A stretch of 64,000 bases of DNA, taken from assembly GCA_947488605.1 (NCBI GenBank), contig CANKZJ010000002.1:248001-312000 (forward strand). Reading direction: 5' to 3'. The notes beneath the pieces are model-generated. The model was not told the origin of the DNA. It did no database searches and saw only the letters and a list, made by a program, of their open reading frames with translations. Source of the stretch: an uncultured Paracoccaceae bacterium (GTDB lineage Bacteria; Pseudomonadota; Alphaproteobacteria; Rhodobacterales; Rhodobacteraceae). This document shows, in pieces, positions 1-8,940 of this stretch; position 1 is the stretch's first letter; each line of letters starts with the position of its first letter. The position numbers were made by a program, and so were the translations under genes.

Positions 1-1
1 C

Positions 2-217
2 TTCATGGGTGCATTGATGGCTTGGGTCAGCTTTGGTGGAATTTTGATGGCAACACGTTTGGATAAAGTGGGCGAAGCGGCCGTGTTGCGTGAGACGTCA
101 ATTGTGTTCGCGGCGTTTATTGGCTGGTTTATTTTAGGTGAAAAAGTGGGACCACGCCGCTTATTTCTCATGACTTTGGTTGCACTTGGTGCCGTCATCG
201 TTGAAATGGGAGGCTAG
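2..217 (+). CDS. DMT (EamA) family transporter, C-terminal fragment
   Basis: This is the last 71 or so codons of a gene that begins before the window. The product end is strongly hydrophobic. It carries the typical end of an EamA/DMT permease: a segment with AAVLRETSIVFAA, then IGWFILGEK, then a final helix ending VALGAVIVEMGG. DMT proteins are ten-helix inner-membrane exporters of amino acids or metabolites; the substrate cannot be inferred from this piece. The stop codon lies 11 bases before the start of yciB, so the two genes are probably co-transcribed. The family call is fairly safe; everything upstream is unseen. Confidence 0.75.
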   Translation, partial: FMGALMAWVSFGGILMATRLDKVGEAAVLRETSIVFAAFIGWFILGEKVGPRRLFLMTLVALGAVIVEMGG

Positions 218-227
218 GAGAGCACGC

Positions 228-839
228 ATGGCAAGCAAGACGATCAATCCAATTCTAAAGCAGGTTCTGGAGTTGGGGCCCACGGTGGCATTCTTTATCC
301 TCTATCTGCGGATCAGGGATGAAACATTTACCCTTGGTGGAACCGAATACACTGGTTTCATTGTCGCCGCGCTGGTGTTCGTTCCAATCCTATTGGTCGC
401 GATGGGTATTCTTTGGATGCTCACGGGTAAGCTGAGCCGAATGCAGGTTTTTACCGCATTCATGGTGATCTTTTTTGGTGGGCTGACGGCCTATTTCAAC
501 GATGAGCGGTTCTTCAAGATGAAAACAACCATTGTTTACGGCGTCATGGCGGGTCTTTTGGGTATCGGCCTTTTGCGTGGGCAAAGCTATCTGAAGTACG
601 TCATGGAAGAATTCTTGCCGATGGAGCATGAGGGTTGGATGATTTTCACGCGCCGCATTTGCTATATGTTTGCGGCACTTGCGGTTGCCAATGAAATCAT
701 ATGGCGGACGCAATCAACCGACCTCTGGGTCAAGATTGAGACGTTTGCGTTTCCCGCGGTTTTATTCATCTTCCTTTGGGTGCAGATCATTGGCTTGCAA
801 AGGTTCTTGATCGAAGAGCCGGAAACGCCGAAAGACTAA
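228..839 (+). CDS. yciB: Inner-membrane-spanning protein YciB / septation protein IspZ family
   Basis: The product is about 203 residues with five or so hydrophobic helices. It has the family hallmarks LGPTVAFFILY near residue 15 and LTAYFNDERFFKMKTTIVYG near residue 85. YciB/IspZ proteins sit in the inner membrane and are linked to cell division and envelope synthesis; the molecular activity is unclear. The ATG at 228 is chosen over the longer frame from 180 because it follows a purine-rich site (GGAGAG) and matches the family N-terminus. The gene ends with a 4-base convergent overlap with the PilZ gene on the other strand. Confidence 0.88.
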   Translation: MASKTINPILKQVLELGPTVAFFILYLRIRDETFTLGGTEYTGFIVAALVFVPILLVAMGILWMLTGKLSRMQVFTAFMVIFFGGLTAYFNDERFFKMKTTIVYGVMAGLLGIGLLRGQSYLKYVMEEFLPMEHEGWMIFTRRICYMFAALAVANEIIWRTQSTDLWVKIETFAFPAVLFIFLWVQIIGLQRFLIEEPETPKD

Positions 840-1165
840 CGCATTTCGGCGTAGGCGAATCCAACGGAGCCGTGTTGCGGTCCACCGCGACCGTCTGGGC
901 GGTAGCGCAGGGTATCAACCTGCAGATCGGTGATTTTCGGACGAAACGTGATGCCAGCCGTATTATTGGAAACCCAGCATACGATTGCTTCGATGCGGTT
1001 TGACAAGACATCAAGCTGAAGCTTTTCGCCACGTGTCAGATGCCGAAACCCTGAAATACGGGCACCATCTGTATTTACGTCAAGCAACTGAACTTTTTGC
1101 AAGCCAGTTGCCGAACCCAAAGTTGTCGGAAATTCTGTTTGATAGCGATGCGGACGATACTGCAT
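836..1165 (-). CDS. PilZ domain protein
   Basis: This is a small protein of about 109 residues with a PilZ-like beta-barrel pattern: an N-terminal basic RPHRYQTEFP stretch, then DVNTDGARISG in the middle, equivalent to the (D/N)xSxxG motif. PilZ domains commonly bind cyclic di-GMP and regulate motility or polysaccharide production. The classical RxxxR arm is weak here (RPHR only), so binding is uncertain. An alternative ATG at 1177 adds four residues; 1165 is preferred because an AGG lies at the right distance. It converges on yciB and stands alone. Confidence 0.65.
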   Translation of the reverse strand: MQYRPHRYQTEFPTTLGSATGLQKVQLLDVNTDGARISGFRHLTRGEKLQLDVLSNRIEAIVCWVSNNTAGITFRPKITDLQVDTLRYRPDGRGGPQHGSVGFAYAEMR

Positions 1166-1223
1166 AGCGAACCTCATTCGTTGCTGAATGAAATGATGCT
1201 ACGACGCCTAAGATAACAATTGA

Positions 1224-1931
1224 TTACGATTTTCTCTCAAAAAGAACACTTTGTGCGGCACTGTCTTTGCGAAAGTCGCCACGCTTTTCTGCGGCCACAG
1301 CCCTGCCGCGCTGCACCCCGGGACGGGCTGTCATGACCTTTAGCCAGCGCGCCAAATGGGGCTTGTCGTCAAGTGTTTGTTGCTGTCCTTCCCAAAGCGA
1401 GGCCCAACCCCAGATTGACATATCTGCAATCGAGTAAAAGTCACCAGCCACAAATTCATGCAGCGCCAGTTGCCTGTCCAAGACGCCATAAAGTCGTGCT
1501 GTTTCATTGCGATAACGGTCTTTTGCATATGGCAGATCATTGGGGGGATCCATCGCCGGCGCATACTTTAGAAAGTGATGCGCTTGCCCGGCCATCGGAC
1601 CCAGACCGCCCATTTGCCACATCAACCATTGGTCAACGCTGATCTGGTCGCGCCTGGTCTCGCCATAAAACTTGCCAGTTTTGCGTGCCAGATATTGCAG
1701 GATCGCACCGGACTCAAAAATCGAAATTGGGGCACCGTCTGGCCCATCATGATCAACGATTGCCGGCATGCGATTGTTCGGAGAAATTTCCAAGAACGCA
1801 GGCTTGAATTGATCTCCTGCGCCAATGTCGACTAGATGAAGGGTGTACGGCAGCGCCATTTCCTCAAGCGCGATTGTCGCTTTCCATCCGTTCGGCGTCG
1901 GCCAGAAATACAGATCAATGGGCTTTGGCAT
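1224..1931 (-). CDS. Glutathione S-transferase family protein (Nu/YghU-like)
   Basis: The product is about 235 residues with the two-domain GST layout. The N-terminal thioredoxin-like half contains LYFWPTPNGWKATIALEE, with the TPNGWK stretch at the usual glutathione site, then PNNRMPAIVDHDG, the cis-Pro loop, and ESGAILQYLA for glutathione binding. The C-terminal half is helical. Such enzymes reduce disulfides or peroxides with glutathione or act in detoxification. The ATG at 1931 has an AAGGA site upstream; a longer in-frame start at 1979 lacks family similarity. It faces metZ divergently, so the riboswitch region also lies upstream of this gene. Confidence 0.85.
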   Translation of the reverse strand: MPKPIDLYFWPTPNGWKATIALEEMALPYTLHLVDIGAGDQFKPAFLEISPNNRMPAIVDHDGPDGAPISIFESGAILQYLARKTGKFYGETRRDQISVDQWLMWQMGGLGPMAGQAHHFLKYAPAMDPPNDLPYAKDRYRNETARLYGVLDRQLALHEFVAGDFYSIADMSIWGWASLWEGQQQTLDDKPHLARWLKVMTARPGVQRGRAVAAEKRGDFRKDSAAQSVLFERKS

Positions 1932-2051
1932 GATGGGGTCCTTTTGCTGTGGTTTGCGCAGAATGACAGCCCCGCGCAAAAGAACAAGTAGGCCAATGCG
2001 TGACCCAAGTTGCGTTCTTGACGTGCCTGCCTTGCAGGCGTATTCGGACGT

Positions 2052-2105
2052 TGTGGCGATTTGTTACCGGATTGCGGGCCACGTTAAATATGCCGCTAAA
2101 GAGGG
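2052..2105 (+). promoter_or_regulatory. SAM-II riboswitch
   Basis: The stretch carries the conserved SAM-II layout. A 5-bp P1 stem forms between GTGGC at 2053-2057 and GCCAC at 2078-2082. The loop starts GATTTGTTACCGG, and the 3' pseudoknot strand is GTTAAATATGCCGCTAAAGAGG. SAM-II RNAs bind S-adenosylmethionine and in alphaproteobacteria sit before methionine-synthesis genes such as metA and metZ. Here it precedes metZ by about 80 bases. SAM binding should shut the gene off. The match is from memory of the consensus; an Infernal search with the SAM-II model would settle it. Confidence 0.85.
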
Positions 2106-2120
2106 TTGCGGGTTTTTACG

Positions 2121-2154
2121 CCTCGATACCTTTTCCCGGTGTCGAGGTTTTTTT
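2121..2154 (+). terminator. Intrinsic terminator/attenuator between SAM-II riboswitch and metZ
   Basis: CCTCGATACC at 2121-2130 pairs with GGTGTCGAGG at 2138-2147 (ten pairs, one G-U), with a 7-base loop, followed directly by seven T residues at 2148-2154. It lies between the riboswitch and the metZ start at 2184, so it is positioned to stop transcription before the gene. SAM-dependent premature termination is the likely output. Confidence 0.85.
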
Positions 2155-2183
2155 ATGCGCGGATTTCTGCGCGAGGATTGAAG

Positions 2184-3359
2184 ATGAAGACGTGGAAGAA
2201 ACGCACAAAAGCTGTTCATGAAGGTGTGCGGCGTAGCCAATACAACGAAGTCAGCGAGGCGATTTTTCTGACGCAAGGCTTTGTCTACGACACGGCCGAA
2301 GCCGCCGAGGCGCGCTTTATTGAAGCTGGCGCGGACGAGTTCATTTATGCGCGTTACGGGAACCCGACCGTTGCGATGTTTGAGGACCGTATCGCCGCAC
2401 TTGAGGGTGCAGAGGTGGGCTTTGCCACGGCGTCTGGTATGGCGGCCGTCAATGGTGCGCTCACATCCATGTTGCGTGCAGGCGACCACGTTGTGTCTGC
2501 GCGTGCTTTATTTGGGTCGTGTCTATATATTCTTGAAGAAATACTGACCCGTTACGGCGTTGAAGTGACGTTTGTCGATGGCACCGACCTGAATGCATGG
2601 AAGGCGGCGATCCGGCCGGAAACCAAGGTTGTCTTCTTTGAGAGTATTTCCAATCCGACTTTGGAAGTGATCGATATTGAGGCTGTTGCAAAACTTGGCC
2701 ATGCCGTAGGTGCGACGGTTGTTGTCGACAATGTTTTTGCCACACCGGTCTTCTCGGACGCTATCGCGCAAGGCGCTGATGTTGTTGTGTATTCCGCGAC
2801 CAAGCATATCGACGGGCAGGGGCGTGCCTTGGGCGGTGTGATCCTGGGCACCAAGGAATATATTCGCGGTACAGTTGAACCCTACATGAAACATACGGGC
2901 GGTTCGATGTCGCCATTTACCGCATGGATGATGCTTAAGGGGTTGGAAACAATGGATTTGCGTGTGCGGGCGCAGACCCGGACAGCACTCTATCTGGCAC
3001 AGCAACTTGAGGCTGACGCGGCACTGAGCCACGTCATTTATCCGGGCCTTGAAAGCCATCCGCAATGCGCACTGACAATGGCGCAAATGGAAGAAGGTGG
3101 GACCGTGCTGGCAATCGATGCAGGATCGCAAGCTGCGGCATTCAAATTGCTGAACGCGCTCGAAATCTGGACGATTTCCAATAACCTTGGTGACGCCAAG
3201 TCGATTGGAACCCATCCTGCGACAACCACGCATCAGCGTTTGTCCGAAGAGACGCGCGCGATGCTCGGCATTACGCCTGGGCTGATCCGTTTAAGTGTTG
3301 GGCTGGAAGACCCGGATGATCTTTTGAACGATCTGCGCGGCGCGATAACGCAGCTTTGA
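2184..3359 (+). CDS. metZ: O-succinylhomoserine sulfhydrylase (PLP-dependent)
   Basis: The product is a 391-residue Cys/Met-metabolism PLP enzyme. MetZ makes homocysteine from O-succinylhomoserine and sulfide, the direct sulfhydrylation route of methionine synthesis. Visible motifs are the N-terminal RRSQYNEVSEAIFLTQGFVYD, the phosphate-binding TASGMAAVNGAL, VVDNVFATP for cofactor ring contacts, and the Schiff-base lysine in YSATKHIDGQGR. The C-terminal NNLGDAKSIGTHPATTTH and LIRLSVGLEDPDDL are typical. The ATG at 2184 follows GAGGAT and matches the family N-terminus; upstream in-frame codons lie inside the attenuator. A related O-acetylhomoserine enzyme is possible, but the motif set and riboswitch favour MetZ. 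Confidence 0.92.
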   Translation: MKTWKKRTKAVHEGVRRSQYNEVSEAIFLTQGFVYDTAEAAEARFIEAGADEFIYARYGNPTVAMFEDRIAALEGAEVGFATASGMAAVNGALTSMLRAGDHVVSARALFGSCLYILEEILTRYGVEVTFVDGTDLNAWKAAIRPETKVVFFESISNPTLEVIDIEAVAKLGHAVGATVVVDNVFATPVFSDAIAQGADVVVYSATKHIDGQGRALGGVILGTKEYIRGTVEPYMKHTGGSMSPFTAWMMLKGLETMDLRVRAQTRTALYLAQQLEADAALSHVIYPGLESHPQCALTMAQMEEGGTVLAIDAGSQAAAFKLLNALEIWTISNNLGDAKSIGTHPATTTHQRLSEETRAMLGITPGLIRLSVGLEDPDDLLNDLRGAITQL

Positions 3360-3534
3360 TAGGGTGACGCACTTGCGAAGAAATGCTTTAATGGCCGGAC
3401 TTTAGCGCTTTTGGAAAGCTGCCCTTATGACTGATCAGCGGTCGGATTTGCGACGTATCTATCAAGATATCATTGGAAATTCCGATGAGGTGCCCCATCT
3501 TGGAGTATCTAACGCACCGATGGGGGGCAAAGAT

Positions 3535-4638
3535 ATGAATATCCACTCACCCGATATGGACCGTGAACCAACCCGGCAAGAAGCCGAGGCGGCTTTGGCC
3601 CTTTTGCGCCGTTGGGCGTTGGACGTTTCTGCCGAAGAAGTAGCCACGCTAGATCCGCTCGTATCGCGTTTGATCCCCGGCCAAGAGCTATCGAATTACC
3701 CAGCACTTGCGCGCGCCTACCCCGAAGATTTTGAAGTGGATGATGCTTATAAAGCATCGATGCCTGATCTGCAAAACGGCCCGTCCAGCCTGATCCGCGG
3801 TGCACAGCAGCAAATTCAACATGTTGGCATTTCCAATTTCCGTCTGCCGATCCGGTTTCACACGCGTGACAATGGTGATTTGACGCTCGAGACATCGGTA
3901 ACAGGCACCGTGTCGCTTGAGGCAGAGAAGAAGGGTATCAACATGTCCCGCATCATGCGGACCTTCTACAAGCATGCCGAAGAGACGTTCAGCTTTGAGG
4001 TGATCGAGCGTGCGCTTGACGCTTACAAAATGGATCTTGAAAGCTTTGATGCCCGCATTCAGATGCGGTTCAGCTTCCCCATGAAGGTGGACAGCCTGCG
4101 GTCCGGTCTGTCGGGGTATCAGTACTATGACATCGCGCTCGAACTTGTTGAGAGTGCCGATGTGCGCAAAAAGATCGTGCATCTGGATTATGTTTATTCT
4201 TCGACTTGCCCATGTTCGCTGGAATTATCTGAGCATGCGCGTCAGTTCCGTGGTCAGTTGGCCACACCACATTCGCAGCGATCTGTCGCACGGATTTCCG
4301 TATTGCTAGAAGATGGCGGCGATGTGCTTTGGTTTGAGGACCTGATTGATCGCGCGCGCGCAGCAGTACCAACCGAAACGCAAGTCATGGTCAAGCGCGA
4401 AGACGAGCAGGCCTTCGCCGAGCTTAATGCAGCCAACCCCATCTTTGTAGAGGATGCGGCACGTTTGTTTACAGAGCAGTTGCAGCTTGATACGCGCATA
4501 TCCGATTTTCGTGTGATCGCAAGCCATCAGGAAAGTTTGCACAGTCACGACGCCGTTTCAGTGCTGACCGAAGGCGAGACGTTTGCCGCAGAAAGCCTTG
4601 ATCCAAGGCTGTTCCAATCGCTGTTTCACACAGGCTAA
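3535..4638 (+). CDS. folE2: GTP cyclohydrolase FolE2 (type IB)
   Basis: The product is about 367 residues. FolE2 converts GTP to 7,8-dihydroneopterin triphosphate, the first step of tetrahydrofolate synthesis, and is the metal-flexible alternative to zinc-dependent FolE. The T-fold core is visible: GISNFRLPIRF, the active-site Cys in YSSTCPCSLELSEHAR with its conserved His, and GDVLWFEDLIDRARAA. The C-terminus has the characteristic SHQESLHSHDAVS. The frame is open from an ATG at 3427, adding 36 residues. The ATG at 3535 (MNIHSPDMDREPTRQEAE) is preferred because FolE2 homologues begin this way and a G-rich site precedes it. It ends in a 4-base convergent overlap with the next gene. Confidence 0.92.
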   Translation: MNIHSPDMDREPTRQEAEAALALLRRWALDVSAEEVATLDPLVSRLIPGQELSNYPALARAYPEDFEVDDAYKASMPDLQNGPSSLIRGAQQQIQHVGISNFRLPIRFHTRDNGDLTLETSVTGTVSLEAEKKGINMSRIMRTFYKHAEETFSFEVIERALDAYKMDLESFDARIQMRFSFPMKVDSLRSGLSGYQYYDIALELVESADVRKKIVHLDYVYSSTCPCSLELSEHARQFRGQLATPHSQRSVARISVLLEDGGDVLWFEDLIDRARAAVPTETQVMVKREDEQAFAELNAANPIFVEDAARLFTEQLQLDTRISDFRVIASHQESLHSHDAVSVLTEGETFAAESLDPRLFQSLFHTG

Positions 4639-5408
4639 GCGTCGCCGGTCGCGGCGATAGTGACCGGTAGCGTTCCAATGCCTTCAATCACGACATCAAC
4701 CGCCATGCCTGCCTTAATGGGGCGTGCACCAATTGACGTGCCGCAAGCGATAACATCGCCCGGTTCCAGCGTCATATCGGCGGACAGCTTGCTGACAATC
4801 TCGGCTGGCGACATGATCATATCTGACGCAGGGTAGGACTGCCGCTCGCGGTCGTTGACCATCGTTTTGACTGTCAGTGCGCGCCAATCGACATCAGTCT
4901 GGATAACGGGCCCAATCACGCCAAAGCCGTCGAACCCTTTGGACCGGGTCCATTGCGGGAATGATGGGTCAGCTGTCAGGATGTCCAATGCCGTGATGTC
5001 GTTCACGCAAGTATAGCCAAGGATCATGCTTTCGGCGTCCTCGACCGTGACATTGTGACAGGTCTGTCCGATAACAATGCCAAGTTCACCTTCATAAATC
5101 ACCCGCCCAATATCGACAGGCAGGGTCACTGTCGCACCAGCACCCGCAAGAGACGACAGTGGCTTAAGGAAAAACAAAGGATGTTCCGGGATCGATTGGC
5201 CGTTGCGTTCAGCCGCAGCATGGAAGTTGTTCCAAAGGCCGATAAACTTGCCTGGAACACACGGCGGCAGCATTGCAGCCCCCTCAAGTGCAACTGGATC
5301 ACCGGTCGCCTCATCAGATCCGAGCCCCGCGCGAGGGTGCAACATCGTGTCTTGAATGACCCCTGTCAGAATCTGACCGTCGGGGGTTTGGATACGTGCC
5401 CACTCCAT
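4635..5408 (-). CDS. Fumarylacetoacetate hydrolase family protein
   Basis: The product is about 257 residues with the FAH/MhpD catalytic fold. The metal-binding acidic residues are in YEGELGIVIG and in the downstream CVNDITALD; other family motifs are KFIGLWNNFHAAAERNG, TRSKGFDGFGVIGP and EPGDVIACGTSIG. Family members hydrolyse, decarboxylate or hydrate 2-oxo acids such as acylpyruvates or catechol-pathway intermediates. The exact substrate cannot be read from sequence. The ATG at 5408 follows a good CAGGAGA site; the in-frame start at 5453 is unlikely. Single gene, converging on folE2. Confidence 0.85.
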   Translation of the reverse strand: MEWARIQTPDGQILTGVIQDTMLHPRAGLGSDEATGDPVALEGAAMLPPCVPGKFIGLWNNFHAAAERNGQSIPEHPLFFLKPLSSLAGAGATVTLPVDIGRVIYEGELGIVIGQTCHNVTVEDAESMILGYTCVNDITALDILTADPSFPQWTRSKGFDGFGVIGPVIQTDVDWRALTVKTMVNDRERQSYPASDMIMSPAEIVSKLSADMTLEPGDVIACGTSIGARPIKAGMAVDVVIEGIGTLPVTIAATGDA

Positions 5409-5489
5409 TGTGTGTCTCCTGGTGCGAAGGATTACTTCGTTCGGAGCATGCAACTTTAGGGATGCCCTCGCAAGGCATGGTTTGCCGAT

Positions 5490-5942
5490 TTAAGCTACGA
5501 GGATGGGGGTCCTTGCAGCACTTTTGTAACAGCCCAGAACCATATCCCAACCATGCAGATAACTGGTGCTGACGGCATCAGCAGTGTCACCCAAAATATC
5601 GAAGCCGCCGTGCGTCAGATCGCAGCGCGTCCCGGCTTCTGTCTGGGTGAATGTAACGGTGACGACTGTTGCCTCTTTGTCGGAACGCCCTGGATGCCAT
5701 GTAAACGCGAGATATTGGCCCGGATCATAGGCAATCAACTTGCCCCAGACAGCGATGTCACCATTTTCGGATTCTTCGGTGATTTCTCCGTCTTTGTGAT
5801 CGGGAAATCGGATTTTCGCTTTTGCGCCAGACACTGAATGGCTTGCCTTGGGCCACCATGTGTCGATGTTTTGCGTAAAAAGAGCGAATGCCTCGGTGGG
5901 CGTCAGTGGCACAGTCAGCGTTTTATTGATGGGATCATTCAT
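5490..5942 (-). CDS. SRPBCC (AHSA1-like) domain protein
   Basis: The product is 150 residues of the START-like fold used by Aha1/AHSA1-type proteins: TLTVPLTPTEAFALFTQNIDTWW at the start, WGKLIAYDPGQYLAFTWHPG in the centre and a C-terminal helix with YLHGWDMVLGCYKS. Such small proteins often bind hydrophobic ligands. The gene overlaps the ArsR-type regulator upstream by 8 bases, a common arrangement in which the regulator controls its SRPBCC partner. The ATG at 5942 is chosen over upstream in-frame codons because of this coupling. Ligand unknown. Confidence 0.75.
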   Translation of the reverse strand: MNDPINKTLTVPLTPTEAFALFTQNIDTWWPKASHSVSGAKAKIRFPDHKDGEITEESENGDIAVWGKLIAYDPGQYLAFTWHPGRSDKEATVVTVTFTQTEAGTRCDLTHGGFDILGDTADAVSTSYLHGWDMVLGCYKSAARTPILVA

Positions 5943-6255
5943 TTGCGGTGTCCTTTGCTTTTTCGGCGGCGGCTTGGGCGAATGCAGCAAGCGCGTCATC
6001 CCAGAGCGTATCAAGATAACGGCGCAGTTGGCCCACGCCCTCGGGGGCAATGGCATAAAGTCTGCGGTTGCCTGATGGTGTGACAGTCAGCAGGCCCGCA
6101 TCAGACAGCACACGCAGATGCTGACTGACCGCGGGGCGGCTTACATCCATGCCATGGGCAATATCCCCGACAGGCAGTGCGCCACCGCGCAAACGGTCAA
6201 TGATGACGCGCCTGGTCGGGTCGGCGAGGGCGGTGATTGCATCTTGGTAGGTCAT
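5935..6255 (-). CDS. ArsR-family HTH transcriptional regulator
   Basis: The product is about 106 residues with a winged helix: ALADPTRRVIIDRLRGGALPVGDIAHG, then the recognition helix MDVSRPAVSQHLRVLSDAGLL and the wing TPSGNRRLYAIAP. No metal-binding Cys pair of the classical ArsR/SmtB sensors is present, so it probably belongs to the subgroup paired with SRPBCC enzymes. It starts just downstream of a short imperfect repeat around TTACCGTAAGTCATCGCTTACG (6258-6280), a possible autoregulatory site, and is translationally coupled to the next gene. Confidence 0.85.
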   Translation of the reverse strand: MTYQDAITALADPTRRVIIDRLRGGALPVGDIAHGMDVSRPAVSQHLRVLSDAGLLTVTPSGNRRLYAIAPEGVGQLRRYLDTLWDDALAAFAQAAAEKAKDTANE

Positions 6256-6386
6256 GACTTACCGTAAGTCATCGCTTACGATTCGTCAAACCTTTCGTGC
6301 GCCCTTGAAGCCCCTGACCCCGAACACTAAGACTCTGTCAGGACATTTGAACTAGGACGGTCCCGTCCAAACATGAGGCAGTAAAT

Positions 6387-7007
6387 ATGCAAGACCCCGT
6401 CGAGACTTATATGAACCTTGTCCCAATGGTGGTCGAACAGACCGCACGGGGTGAGCGCGCTTACGATATTTTCTCTCGTTTGCTGAAAGAGCGGATCATT
6501 TTTGTGAATGGTCCCGTGCATGACGGCATGAGCCAGTTGATCGTGGCGCAGCTCTTGCACCTCGAATCCGAGAACCCGAAAAAAGAGATCAGCATGTATA
6601 TCAACAGCCCCGGTGGCGTTGTGACATCTGGTTTGTCGATCTACGACACCATGCAGTACATCCGCCCCAAGGTCAGCACGCTGGTCATCGGGCAGGCGGC
6701 ATCCATGGGGTCGTTGTTGCTGACGGCCGGTTCGGAAGGCATGCGCTTTTCGCTGCCCAACAGCCGCGTGATGGTGCACCAGCCATCGGGTGGGTATCAG
6801 GGGCAGGCGACGGATATCATGATCCACGCCGCTGAGACGCAAAAGTTAAAGACGCGTCTGAACGAGATCTACGTCAAGCACACAGGCAATACTTTGAAAA
6901 AGGTCGAAGCTGCCCTTGAGCGTGACAACTTCATGTCACCGGAAGAAGCGAAAGACTGGGGTTTGATCGACGAAATTGTCGAAAACCGGAATAAAGCTGA
7001 AGACTAA
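6387..7007 (+). CDS. clpP: ATP-dependent Clp protease proteolytic subunit
   Basis: The product is 206 residues and matches ClpP along its whole length. The catalytic triad is visible: Ser106 in [11 protein letters not shown], His131 in VMVHQPSGG and Asp180 in [11 protein letters not shown]. The substrate-lining [20 protein letters not shown] and the handle helix with [15 protein letters not shown] are present. ClpP forms a double heptamer that degrades unfolded proteins fed by ClpX or ClpA. The start matches a mature-type N-terminus with little or no propeptide. clpX follows about 220 bases downstream, after a terminator, so the two probably have separate as well as shared transcripts. Confidence 0.97.
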   Translation: MQDPVETYMNLVPMVVEQTARGERAYDIFSRLLKERIIFVNGPVHDGMSQLIVAQLLHLESENPKKEISMYINSPGGVVTSGLSIYDTMQYIRPKVSTLVIGQAASMGSLLLTAGSEGMRFSLPNSRVMVHQPSGGYQGQATDIMIHAAETQKLKTRLNEIYVKHTGNTLKKVEAALERDNFMSPEEAKDWGLIDEIVENRNKAED

Positions 7008-7027
7008 GACCGCTAAAAATATCAGCA

Positions 7028-7060
7028 ACAAACGCGGCTTTGGCCGCGTTTGTCATTTTT
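7028..7060 (+). terminator. Intrinsic terminator after clpP
   Basis: ACAAACGCGGC at 7028-7038 pairs perfectly over 11 bases with GCCGCGTTTGT at 7043-7053 around a 4-base loop, followed by CATTTTT. It lies 20 bases after the clpP stop and separates clpP from clpX. Confidence 0.85.
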
Positions 7061-7226
7061 ATGCCGCGTTGTGATTCTATGGCAACCCAGCAGAGCTGTT
7101 AGCGGGTTATTAACCACAGTGTGCGCAAGGTCATTTTGACATTGTGGACCTTGGCGGGCTGTCCTAGTGTTGTGAGCAACACAGTCCTATTGATGTATGA
7201 ATGGCCGCATGGCCAAGAGGTTTGAG

Positions 7227-8492
7227 ATGGCGAATACGAGCGGCACCGACAGTAAGAACACACTCTACTGTAGCTTCTGTGGCAAAAGCCAACACGAGGT
7301 GCGCAAGCTGATCGCCGGACCGACTGTCTTTATCTGCGACGAATGCGTCGAACTTTGCATGGACATCATCCGCGAAGAGACGAAAACGGCAGGCCTGAAA
7401 GCGGGTGATGGCGTCCCGACACCGACCGAGATTTGCGGTGTCTTGGATGACTATGTGATCGGCCAAATGCATGCCAAGCGCGTGCTGTCTGTGGCGGTCC
7501 ATAATCACTACAAACGTCTGAACCACGCCGATAAATCCGATATCGAATTAGCAAAATCAAACATCATGCTGATCGGGCCAACGGGTTGCGGCAAAACGCT
7601 GCTGGCTCAGACTCTGGCGCGGATCTTGGACGTCCCGTTCACGATGGCTGATGCGACGACGCTGACCGAAGCAGGTTATGTGGGCGAAGACGTTGAAAAC
7701 ATCATCCTCAAATTGCTCCAGTCGTCAGAATACAATGTTGAACGCGCACAGCGCGGCATCGTCTACATTGACGAAGTTGATAAGATCACGCGTAAGTCCG
7801 ACAACCCATCCATCACACGTGATGTGTCGGGTGAGGGTGTGCAGCAAGCGCTTTTGAAGATTATGGAAGGCACTGTTGCTTCGGTTCCACCGCAGGGCGG
7901 GCGCAAGCATCCGCAGCAGGAATTCTTGCAAGTAGACACCACCAACATTCTATTCATTTGTGGCGGTGCGTTTGCCGGTCTCGATAAGATTATCGCACAA
8001 CGCGGCAAAGGGTCTGCAATGGGCTTTGGCGCTGATGTGCGCGACGAAGAGGAACGTGGCATCGGTGAAATATTTACCGATCTTGAGCCCGAAGATTTGC
8101 TGAAATTCGGCCTGATCCCCGAATTTGTTGGCCGACTGCCTGTTATCGCGACGTTGACCGATCTTGATGAAGATGCATTGATTACGATCCTGACGCAGCC
8201 AAAGAATGCTTTGGTGAAGCAATATCAGCGCTTGTTCGAACTTGAGAGCACGAAGCTGTCGTTCACTGAGGATGCGCTGAGCGCGATCGCCAAGCGGGCG
8301 ATCGAGCGTAAGACTGGTGCACGCGGCCTGCGGTCGATCATGGAAGACATCTTGCTTGATACGATGTTCGATTTGCCCGGCATGGACACCGTGACCGAAG
8401 TTGTGGTCAACGAAGAGGCTGTGACATCAGATGTCGCACCTTTGATGATCCACGATGAAGGTAAGCAGAAAGAACCTGCAACCGCGAGCTAA
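7227..8492 (+). CDS. clpX: Clp protease ATP-binding unfoldase subunit ClpX
   Basis: The product is 421 residues. ClpX recognises substrates, unfolds them with ATP and threads them into ClpP. The N-terminal zinc-binding domain shows two CxxC pairs ([14 protein letters not shown] and ICDECVELC). The AAA+ core has Walker [16 protein letters not shown], pore-loop GYVGEDVEN, Walker [11 protein letters not shown] and sensor 2 [14 protein letters not shown]; the ClpP-contacting IGF-type loop is replaced by a IGEIFTD-type stretch nearby. The ATG at 7227 is chosen over 7197 because AAGAGG precedes it and the family begins this way. Confidence 0.96.
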   Translation: MANTSGTDSKNTLYCSFCGKSQHEVRKLIAGPTVFICDECVELCMDIIREETKTAGLKAGDGVPTPTEICGVLDDYVIGQMHAKRVLSVAVHNHYKRLNHADKSDIELAKSNIMLIGPTGCGKTLLAQTLARILDVPFTMADATTLTEAGYVGEDVENIILKLLQSSEYNVERAQRGIVYIDEVDKITRKSDNPSITRDVSGEGVQQALLKIMEGTVASVPPQGGRKHPQQEFLQVDTTNILFICGGAFAGLDKIIAQRGKGSAMGFGADVRDEEERGIGEIFTDLEPEDLLKFGLIPEFVGRLPVIATLTDLDEDALITILTQPKNALVKQYQRLFELESTKLSFTEDALSAIAKRAIERKTGARGLRSIMEDILLDTMFDLPGMDTVTEVVVNEEAVTSDVAPLMIHDEGKQKEPATAS

Positions 8493-8496
8493 GCGC

Positions 8497-8880
8497 GTGA
8501 CAGTTCGCCACATTAGTACCGGATCACCCTTCGAGACGCAGATAGGCTATAGCAGAGCTGTTGTTGCCGATGGGTGGGTCTTTGTGGCCGGAACGACCGG
8601 CTATGACTACGAAACCATGAGAATGCCTGACAGCATTGAGGCGCAATGCGAGAATGCGCTGGCAACGATTGACGCGGCCTTGCGCGCAGCCGGCAGCGGT
8701 CTCGATCATGTGGTGCGGGTTTCATATGTTGTTCCAGACAAATCTGAATGGTCGCAATGCTGGCCAATTACGTCCGCCGCTTTCGCGAAGGCAAAACCTG
8801 CGGCAACGATGATCAGCGCTGCATTGCAAAACGCAGAAATGAAGATCGAAATAGAAGTGACTGCGCGGGTCCCCGCCTGA
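8497..8880 (+). CDS. RidA (YjgF/YER057c/UK114) family protein
   Basis: The product is about 127 residues with the RidA trimeric fold: FETQIGYSRAVVADGWVFVAGTTG at the start, AQCENALATIDAALRAAGSGLDHVVRVSYVV in the middle and KPAATMISAALQNAEMKIEIEVTA at the end. The arginine that binds the substrate carboxylate in RidA proper (P-R-x-x) is replaced by KPAAT, so imine-deaminase activity is doubtful and this is probably a RidA subfamily member. The start is uncertain: a GTG at 8497 lies five bases after clpX, whereas an ATG at 8455 would overlap clpX by 38 bases. Confidence 0.75.
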   Translation: MTVRHISTGSPFETQIGYSRAVVADGWVFVAGTTGYDYETMRMPDSIEAQCENALATIDAALRAAGSGLDHVVRVSYVVPDKSEWSQCWPITSAAFAKAKPAATMISAALQNAEMKIEIEVTARVPA

Positions 8881-8940
8881 ACCTACTGGACCTTTTCGGG
8901 CCTTTCGTGCATGGATAGGCAACGCAATTGGAGACGCGAT

